A stretch of 64,000 bases of DNA from an uncultured Bacteroidales bacterium (GTDB taxonomy: Bacteria; Bacteroidota; Bacteroidia; Bacteroidales; P3). Position numbers and translations under genes: made by a program. The DNA lies in assembly GCA_910586395.1 (NCBI GenBank), contig CAJUFX010000001.1:260733-324732 (forward strand), in the 5' to 3' direction. Below are positions 58,117 through 64,000 of the stretch, piece after piece. How positions within the stretch are numbered: the first letter of the stretch is position 1; each line of letters opens with the position of its first letter. The notes below the pieces were generated by a model. The model ran no database searches, was not told the origin of the DNA, and saw only the letters and a list, made by a program, of their open reading frames with translations.

Positions 58117-60774
58117 TCAACGCAAAATCGTGACGGAGCCGCTCTGATAGATTTTATCGCCCAAACCTTCGGCCTCCACCGTAAATTCGACGACATAGAA
58201 ATAGACGCCGTCCGGGCATTCCTGACCGTTTCCGCCCATACGGCCGTTCCACTCGAAGCGCGGGTCATCGGAAGAAAAGACCGGGTTGCCCCAGCGGTTG
58301 TAGATGTATATCCGGAAACCCTCCACATACTGGTTTGGCAAGGCGCGGAACGTATCGTTACAGCCGTCGCCGTTGGGCGTAAAGACGTTGGGCAGGCGGT
58401 AAGTGAAACAACCGCGGTTATCGACATAGACGATGTTGCTCGCTTCGCCCTCCTCGCCGCGCTCGTTGACGGCCGTGACATAATAACAGGCCCAGTATCC
58501 GTCCGGCTCGTGTTCATACCACGTTTCTTCCGTAGCGGCCACCTCGTCGTAAACCTTTTCGCTGACCCGCTTGTAATAAAGTTTGTAATGGGCGGCATCG
58601 GCGAGACAGTCTTCCAAGGCGGACGAATCGGCCGCACCGCCGCCCTCTCCGACCTCGAAATGCCAGGCCAGCGTGTTCCGGAGCGGATTGCAGCTGCTGT
58701 CGCGCAACACCAACGTGGGCCGACAGGGCGTCCCCGTTTCGGGTGCCACCGCCACGACATTGGAAAGGTTGAGCAGGGGGGACGGCAGGCTGTCGTTGTA
58801 GTACGTGCCGAACCCCTCCACATAGTAGCGGTAGGTCCGGCCGTTCTCCAACCCCACGTCTTCGTAATGGCGGGCGGCCACGCGCGCCACCGGCGCGAAA
58901 GCCGCCGAGTCGGGATGTTGGCGATAGACCGTGAAATAGTCGTTTTGCCAAGGATGTTCGTATCCCCACGTCAGCTCGACGCGGCGGCTGTGCGGCACGG
59001 CCATGAGATAGACGGAGGCATAGACCGGCGTGGCGTAGGCCAACGTGCTGTCGGCGGCCGCGAGGCTGTCGGTGGCCGTGCCGCCGTGGCCGCCCCCGCC
59101 ATCGGGCGGCAACAGCCCCAAGCGATAGTAGTATGGATGCCCGACGGTATTGAGGGCCGTATCAACCAGCGTCACCACGCTGTCCATGGCGAAACGCCCC
59201 ATAAAGTGCATGGTTTCGGGCGTCGCGCCGCCGAAAAGGCCATAGCCGTAACCGTCCAACACGCTGTCCCATGCGCGCGGATGCCGCCATGCCAGATCCA
59301 TACGGCCATCGTGCGCGTCGGTCGCCGCCACGCTGATGCGCGTAAAGACCGGCGTATAGGAGGCGATTTCCACGCAGGCGGGCGCGGAAGCGTAACTCTC
59401 GGCTCCGTCGGCAAAATAAGCGCAGACCTGATAGCCGTAACGCATGCCCGAAGCCAGCCCCTCACGGTCGATATAAACGGTATCGGCCGGACTATCAAGC
59501 GTAGCGATCAGCGCATAGCCCGCGCCCGCCCCGCCGCGGCAGGCGTCGAAAGCCGTCTCTTCGCCCGCGCCCGCCCGACGGTAGAGTTTATAGCCCACGG
59601 CATGGGGGCTAAGCGACTTCTGCCATTGCAGCCGCACCTCTTCCCGACGCAAGTCGTAGTTGGCCCGCAAGCCGCGCACGGCCGGCGCCAGCACCTGCAC
59701 CGAAACGGTTTTGAGGTCGGAAAGCGGCGGGGTACCGCCGTCGGTGGCTTTGAGATAAAGGCCGTAAGGTTGTGCGCGCGAGTCGGCCAATGAAGTCTGC
59801 CAGACGAATTCGTAACGCACGCTGTCGGACGTACCGCCCGAAAAACGCAGGTCGGCCTCGCGCCGCGTGGATAGAATCTCGCCCGTCGCGTTCATACGGA
59901 TGCCATCGCCGTCCATATCGAGCGCATAAGGTTCAAACCGCAACATTTGCCCGGCCTCCACGCAATAAGTGTCGTCGCAAATCAGGTCGGGCGGATAATT
60001 GTCGCACATCTGCACGACAATCTGCATGTCGCGCGTGATTTCGCCGATAAGGCGGCCGTTGCGCCACTCCCGGACCAAAACCGCCACATTGTATTCGCCC
60101 TGCGCCACCGGATTCTCCCAAATCAGGTCGCCCGTGCGTTCGTCTATGTAAATCGAATCGGAGGCCGCCGGAAACGTATAGCCCGCGATGTCTTCGCCCC
60201 CCGTGGTCTTGCAACGCACCAACCGGTAGGAAAGGCTGTCGCCGTCGGGATCGTAAGCGCCGGGATTATGGATGAACCGACGCCCGACACAGCCGCGGTC
60301 ATCGACGGGACGGGCCGTCAGCACGGGGCTGTTGTTGCCGGAAGACAGATAAGGGCTGATGACCAACAGCGTTTCGACATACATGGGCGTATTGATGCTG
60401 TTGGGCATATTGACGACGCCCCCGTTGCGGTTGGCGTCCTCCATGCTGATGTAATAGGAACCCGGCCCCGCATAGGTATGCGTGCCGGTATAGACATTGA
60501 TTTTGGTCTGCTGCCCGTCAACGACCGTCTCGCTCTCGCGGCTGAGGACGGAGCCGCTGCCGTCGCCCCACCGGACCTCCAGTTCGGGACGGTCGGCCGC
60601 CGATTCGGTAAACGTATAGGTAACGAGACGGAAGCGGTAGGTATAGCCCGAAACATGCGTGAATGTGATTTCGGCCGCCTTCTGGTGCGTTGCCCCAGCG
60701 GGCGTCCAAAGCCCGATGGCCAACAGCCAAAGACAGGCTGCCGACCAAGGTTTAAACCGCTTTCCCGACCGCAT
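58117..60774 (-). CDS. T9SS cargo protein with FN3-like repeats and a type B (gliding-motility) C-terminal domain
   Basis: An 885-residue secreted protein. A signal peptide (1-28, ending AGATH) leads to a beta-rich N-terminal region with PKD/cadherin-like parts (AYDPDGDSLSYRLVRC), then several fibronectin type III-like domains (about 380-790, e.g. VRLQWQKSLSPHAVGYKLYR). The last 85 residues are the gliding-motility-associated domain: NVFTPNGDGCNDTFRAL, YIYNRWGNPVFSSDD, WNGRMGGNGQECPDGVYFY, ending GSVTILR. This domain directs export by the T9SS in its type B form, so the cell must have that system even though none of its machinery is in this window. The gene follows the M3 peptidase gene after 35 bp on the same strand. 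Confidence 0.9.
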   Translation of the reverse strand: MRSGKRFKPWSAACLWLLAIGLWTPAGATHQKAAEITFTHVSGYTYRFRLVTYTFTESAADRPELEVRWGDGSGSVLSRESETVVDGQQTKINVYTGTHTYAGPGSYYISMEDANRNGGVVNMPNSINTPMYVETLLVISPYLSSGNNSPVLTARPVDDRGCVGRRFIHNPGAYDPDGDSLSYRLVRCKTTGGEDIAGYTFPAASDSIYIDERTGDLIWENPVAQGEYNVAVLVREWRNGRLIGEITRDMQIVVQMCDNYPPDLICDDTYCVEAGQMLRFEPYALDMDGDGIRMNATGEILSTRREADLRFSGGTSDSVRYEFVWQTSLADSRAQPYGLYLKATDGGTPPLSDLKTVSVQVLAPAVRGLRANYDLRREEVRLQWQKSLSPHAVGYKLYRRAGAGEETAFDACRGGAGAGYALIATLDSPADTVYIDREGLASGMRYGYQVCAYFADGAESYASAPACVEIASYTPVFTRISVAATDAHDGRMDLAWRHPRAWDSVLDGYGYGLFGGATPETMHFMGRFAMDSVVTLVDTALNTVGHPYYYRLGLLPPDGGGGHGGTATDSLAAADSTLAYATPVYASVYLMAVPHSRRVELTWGYEHPWQNDYFTVYRQHPDSAAFAPVARVAARHYEDVGLENGRTYRYYVEGFGTYYNDSLPSPLLNLSNVVAVAPETGTPCRPTLVLRDSSCNPLRNTLAWHFEVGEGGGAADSSALEDCLADAAHYKLYYKRVSEKVYDEVAATEETWYEHEPDGYWACYYVTAVNERGEEGEASNIVYVDNRGCFTYRLPNVFTPNGDGCNDTFRALPNQYVEGFRIYIYNRWGNPVFSSDDPRFEWNGRMGGNGQECPDGVYFYVVEFTVEAEGLGDKIYQSGSVTILR

Positions 60775-60809
60775 CGCCGACCGCTTCCTATGCTTATGCT
60801 GTCAATTCT

Positions 60810-63014
60810 TTAATCCAAAAGGCCCCGGTTACGCAACAGCGGTTGCACGTCGGCCTCCCGTCCCCGGAAATTCCGGTACATCCGCATGGCATCGTACATG
60901 CCGCCGTTTTCGAGAACCGACTTGCGGAAAGCCGTGGCCACGGTCGGATTGAAGATGTCGCCCGTTTCGGAAAAGGCGTCGAAGGCATCGCTGTCCAACA
61001 CTTCCGCCCACAGGTAGCCGTAGTAGCCGACGGCATACATGCCGGTAAAGATATGGCTGAAATAGGTGGAACGGTAACGCGGCGGTATCTGGTCGATGAG
61101 GCCGCGTTTCTTACCGAGCTGCTGTTGCTCGAACTTCTCGACCTGAACCGGCTTCTTGCCGTATTTGGTCTGCGTGTGATAGTCCATGTCGAGGAGAGCC
61201 GCCGCCGTGAACTCGGTCGTGGCGAAGCCCTGTCCGTATTTGGAGGCCGCGTCTATCTTCTTGACCAGACTTTCGGGCATGGGTTCGCCCGTTTCGTAAT
61301 GTTTGGCATAGAATTGCAGCATTTCGGGCGCGACGGCCCAATGCTCCATAATCTGCGAGGGCAGTTCGACGAAATCGAGGGGCACGTCAGCCAAGCCGCG
61401 GTAAGGTACATTGGCCAAGAGCGAATGCAACGCATGACCGAATTCGTGGAAGAACGTCTCGGTTTCGTCCAACGTCAGCAAAGAGGGCTTGTCGCCTACC
61501 GGCGCGGCGTAATTCGTCACGATGGACGTGACGGGCGTGAAACGCTTGCCGGCTTCCATACGCTGATTGACGTAGTTGGTGTTCCACGCGCCGCTCCCCT
61601 TATAGCCCGGCCGCGTCACCATATCGAGATAGAGCAGCCCGAGCAACGAGCCGTCGGCATCGTAGCAGGCGTAGGCCGTCGTGTTGGGCGTCGGCATGGC
61701 CACCTGCTTCGAGACGTCTTCGAAGCGCAGGCCGTAGAGCCGGCGGCAGAGTTCGAAAATGCCGCCCCGCACGGCATCGACCGAGAAATACGGACGCAGT
61801 TCGTTCTCGTCCAAATCGTATTGCTCGCGGCGGATACGGTCGGCATAGAAACGCCAGTCGGCCGCGGTAAAAGCCGTCTTGTCGGATTCGTCGGCCGCCA
61901 ACAGCGGCTCCATCATCGCCAGTTCTTCCTTGGCCTTGGCCAAGCCCGGCGTATAGACCTTGTCAAGCAGTTCATAGACCTTGGCGGGCGTAGAGGCCAT
62001 ACGGTCGGCCAAAACATAGTCGGCAAACGTAGGATAGCCCATGAGGTTGGCCTTTTCCAGACGCAGACGCAAGAGTTCGTCGATGACGGCTTCGTTGTCG
62101 TTCTCGGCATCGGTGGCCTGACAGCGTTGCAAGTAAGCCTGCAACAGCATCTCGCGCAACGAGCGGTTCCCGACATACTGCAAGGCCGACATGACGCTGG
62201 GGTTGTCCAGGCCGAACTGCCAGCCCTTGTTGCCGTTCTCCCTGGCGCGGTCTTTGGCCGCCTGTCGGTAATCGTCCGGCAAACCGTCGATTTCGGCTTC
62301 GTCGTTCACGACCATCTTATAGGCTTCGGTCGCGGCCAGCACATGATTGCCGAACGCATGTTCCAGTTCGGCTATGCGGCCGTTGATTTCCTTGAGCCGG
62401 TTGCGGTCGGCCTCGTTCAATTCGGCGCCGCAACGCACGAAACGCTTATAGGTCTCATCCAACAACCGCTGTTCCACCTCCGACAGATTCAGTTGGTCGG
62501 CCTGGTTCTTTAGCCGCTTGATGCGGCGGAACAGGAACGGGTTCATATAGACCTCGTCCGAATGGGCCGTTTCGAGCCGCAAGACTTCCGGCATGATGGC
62601 GCGGAGTTCGGGCGTGGAATGCGCCGATTCGATGTTCAAGAGCACGAGCAACACACGCTCGATGTCAAGCCCGCTGCGGTCGAACGCGAGCAACGTGTTC
62701 TCGAACGTGGGTTCCTCGCGGTTCTGCACGATGGCCTCGATCTCGGCTTCGTGTCCGGCAATGGCTTTTTTGAGGGCCGGCAGGTAATGTTCCGGCTTGA
62801 TATAATCGAAAGGCGGGGCGTTGAACGGCTGATCCGCCCACGAAAGGTCGAAAGGATTTTCCACGGTAGCGAATTTTGAGACGGCCGGCATCGTTTCCTG
62901 CACGGCGATCGGGGTTTCTTCGGCGGGCAGCACCCCGTCCTGCGCCACGGCCGCGCCACTCAGGGCCGCCGTCAGCAAAGCCGGAAGGCCGAGCCTTACA
63001 ATCATGTGTTTCAT
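60810..63014 (-). CDS. M3 family oligopeptidase (Dcp/OpdA-like), exported
   Basis: A 734-residue zinc metallopeptidase of the thimet oligopeptidase family. A cleavable signal (MKHMIVRLGLPALLTAAL up to AVAQ) suggests a periplasmic location. The N-terminal helical part has NPFDLSWADQPFNAPPFDYI, usual for dipeptidyl carboxypeptidases. The catalytic HExxH motif is HEFGHALHSLL, with the third zinc ligand Glu downstream in DFVELPSQIMEHW. SHIFTGMYAVGYYGYLWAEV near the end is a family hallmark. It degrades short peptides. The start at 63014 was taken because the signal peptide starts there; 63035 is an upstream alternative. Confidence 0.94.
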   Translation of the reverse strand: MKHMIVRLGLPALLTAALSGAAVAQDGVLPAEETPIAVQETMPAVSKFATVENPFDLSWADQPFNAPPFDYIKPEHYLPALKKAIAGHEAEIEAIVQNREEPTFENTLLAFDRSGLDIERVLLVLLNIESAHSTPELRAIMPEVLRLETAHSDEVYMNPFLFRRIKRLKNQADQLNLSEVEQRLLDETYKRFVRCGAELNEADRNRLKEINGRIAELEHAFGNHVLAATEAYKMVVNDEAEIDGLPDDYRQAAKDRARENGNKGWQFGLDNPSVMSALQYVGNRSLREMLLQAYLQRCQATDAENDNEAVIDELLRLRLEKANLMGYPTFADYVLADRMASTPAKVYELLDKVYTPGLAKAKEELAMMEPLLAADESDKTAFTAADWRFYADRIRREQYDLDENELRPYFSVDAVRGGIFELCRRLYGLRFEDVSKQVAMPTPNTTAYACYDADGSLLGLLYLDMVTRPGYKGSGAWNTNYVNQRMEAGKRFTPVTSIVTNYAAPVGDKPSLLTLDETETFFHEFGHALHSLLANVPYRGLADVPLDFVELPSQIMEHWAVAPEMLQFYAKHYETGEPMPESLVKKIDAASKYGQGFATTEFTAAALLDMDYHTQTKYGKKPVQVEKFEQQQLGKKRGLIDQIPPRYRSTYFSHIFTGMYAVGYYGYLWAEVLDSDAFDAFSETGDIFNPTVATAFRKSVLENGGMYDAMRMYRNFRGREADVQPLLRNRGLLD

Positions 63015-63249
63015 ATCGGTGTTTAATATTTCCAAGCGTTAAAGATACGCTTTTTTTTCGACATACAACGCCTCACGTGCCGGATAGACGAACGCCATCG
63101 CCAAACATCCGCTTGCCTCCACGCGCGCGACGCTCCCTAAATCCGGTGCAAGGCGCATGCAAAGGGAAAACAACGTTCACACGTTGCCGAGCCGTAGCCC
63201 GAATTCCACACAAAGTGTGCAAGTCGGCTTCCTGAAGCAGGCAAGACAC

Positions 63250-63888
63250 TTACCGAATATTCAGAAACTTATGGGTTTGGAGGGAAAGCCGCCATTGCGG
63301 ATGGCGCAGGATATAATCGATGACGGCGCGTTGCATCGCGCCGGCCTGCCCCCATTCGCATTGCAGGAACTGCAACACGCGGCCGGCCTCAAAAAAACGG
63401 GCGCAGGTTTCGGCAAAAGCGAAGTCGGCCTCCGCGGCCACCACCACTTTCATCTCGTTGGCCGCGCGGCTGAAAGCCGCCTGCAGCGGGGCGCCGTGTT
63501 TGGGCGAGACGCAAATCCAGTCCCAACGGCCGCTGAGCGGCTGCGAGCCGGATGTTTCAAGCCAGCAGGCCAACCCCGCCGCATGAAGCGCCTCGCACAA
63601 AGCGTCCAGATCGTGCATCAGCGGCTCGCCGCCCGTGACGACCGCCGCCGGCGCCCCGCTGCGCGCCGCCCGGTCCGCCAACGCACGGGCCGATACCCGC
63701 GGAAAGCCCGCCGCCGACCACGTGTTCTTGCTGTCGCAGAAGTCACAGCGGACCGGGCAGCCGGCCAACCGGATGAAATAAGCCGGCATGCCGCTGTGGA
63801 AGCCTTCTCCCTGCAAGGAGTAAAAATCCTCCACCAACGGATACAGGCCCGATTCGGCCGGTTCAACCGCCTCCCCCTTATTCGCCAT
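63250..63888 (-). CDS. queE: 7-carboxy-7-deazaguanine synthase QueE
   Basis: A 212-residue radical SAM enzyme of queuosine/7-deazaguanine synthesis, which converts carboxytetrahydropterin to 7-carboxy-7-deazaguanine. YPLVEDFYSLQGEGFHSG precedes the cluster motif C-x3-C-x2-C in LAGCPVRCDFCDSKNTW; VVTGGEPLMHD binds SAM. The rest is short, as usual for QueE. The start at 63888 overlaps the end of another gene by 11 bp, and the frame upstream of it is open only because of high GC. The 235 bp between its stop and the M3 peptidase start hold only short palindromes (near 63173-63188 and 63211-63223), with no gene. Confidence 0.93.
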   Translation of the reverse strand: MANKGEAVEPAESGLYPLVEDFYSLQGEGFHSGMPAYFIRLAGCPVRCDFCDSKNTWSAAGFPRVSARALADRAARSGAPAAVVTGGEPLMHDLDALCEALHAAGLACWLETSGSQPLSGRWDWICVSPKHGAPLQAAFSRAANEMKVVVAAEADFAFAETCARFFEAGRVLQFLQCEWGQAGAMQRAVIDYILRHPQWRLSLQTHKFLNIR

Positions 63889-64000
63889 CGGTTTCAACCT
63901 CCCCGTCCGTGCTTTCCGTATCCGTCGTTTCCACCGCCTGTCCCGCGCCGGCCGTTCCTGCTTCTTCCGCGCCGGTCGTGACAGGACTTCCCGCCGCACC
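63878..64000 (-). CDS. 3' end of a gene with an acidic Ala/Gly/Thr-rich tail (truncated by window edge)
   Basis: The frame beginning exactly at the window edge stays open for 40 codons and stops with TAA at 63878-63880. It reads as a low-complexity acidic tail (…GAEEAGTAGAG…, ending EVETDGE). The stop overlaps the queE start by 11 bp, the arrangement of translationally coupled genes. The tail alone does not identify the protein. Confidence 0.55.
   Translation of the reverse strand, partial: GAAGSPVTTGAEEAGTAGAGQAVETTDTESTDGEVETDGE

Noticed and set aside
63173..63223. Short palindromes (CAACGT/ACGTTG, CACAC/GTGTG) as regulatory sites
   Set aside because: Five- and six-bp stems are common by chance, and no promoter element is near.
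1..64000. Insertion sequences, rRNA genes, replication origin
   Set aside because: No transposase gene, terminal inverted repeats, rRNA sequence or dnaA-type region was recognised anywhere in the window.

Overview
The window looks like the chromosome of a Bacteroidales bacterium. Supporting signs are several promoters of the Bacteroidetes type (TTTG, about 19-20 bp, TAnnTTTG), an Mfa/FimA-type lipoprotein fimbrial operon with DUF3575 and DUF3868 partners, a cargo protein carrying a type B (gliding-motility-like) C-terminal domain of the type IX secretion system (T9SS), a carboxynorspermidine/saccharopine dehydrogenase family enzyme, and many paired lipoproteins. No species can be named from sequence alone. 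Most of the window is GC-rich. The block at about 2.1-12.15 kb and one gene at 39.6-40.8 kb are clearly richer in A+T.

Layout. 1-253: an array of 23-bp direct repeats, cut by the window edge. 469-2082: a tyrosine recombinase with two low-complexity inserts. 2275-11782: an AT-rich plus-strand glycan cluster (two GT2, one GT4, a Wzy-like polymerase, a cytidylyltransferase/CobD-like fusion, an ornithine cyclodeaminase-family enzyme, a Wzx flippase and a LicD transferase), closed by a truncated GT14 remnant. 12187-14110: a GC-rich aminotransferase and an initiating phosphoglycosyl transferase, followed by small gene remnants. 14483-25950: a second surface-glycan region, mostly on the minus strand, with a nearly complete Wbp-type pathway (WbpA, B, D and I; the aminotransferase at 12187 may be the missing E), two more O-antigen polymerase/ligase proteins, GT4 enzymes, a second initiating transferase and a Wzz-like protein. 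26093-37478: a seven-gene fimbrial operon with a thioredoxin-fold lipoprotein at its end and a 12-base C tract next to its promoter.

37.8-51.9 kb is mainly housekeeping: a carboxynorspermidine dehydrogenase-like enzyme, tRNA-Phe, Obg, a PAP2 phosphatase, RsmG, GdhA, TcdA, a C-terminal processing protease and NAD(P)HX dehydratase, interrupted by an AT-rich DUF1016/PD-(D/E)XK nuclease gene. 52.3-58.05 kb holds a LysM lytic transglycosylase, an SGNH protein, an MBOAT acyltransferase and a glycosyltransferase, which look like an envelope O-acylation set. 58.1-64 kb holds the T9SS cargo protein, an M3 oligopeptidase, QueE and the end of one more gene.

How the genes fit together: the fusion protein (6758), the cyclodeaminase-family enzyme (8581) and LicD (10967) read as a self-contained route that makes a CDP-activated amino-alcohol and attaches it to a glycan as a phosphodiester. 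I consider this the most interesting candidate system. The Wbp enzymes would supply a di-N-acylated uronic acid, the sugar class used in some Bacteroidetes to anchor T9SS cargo. The repeat array with its adjacent recombinase is the second candidate for undescribed biology. All function assignments are from motif recognition by eye; no database search was run.
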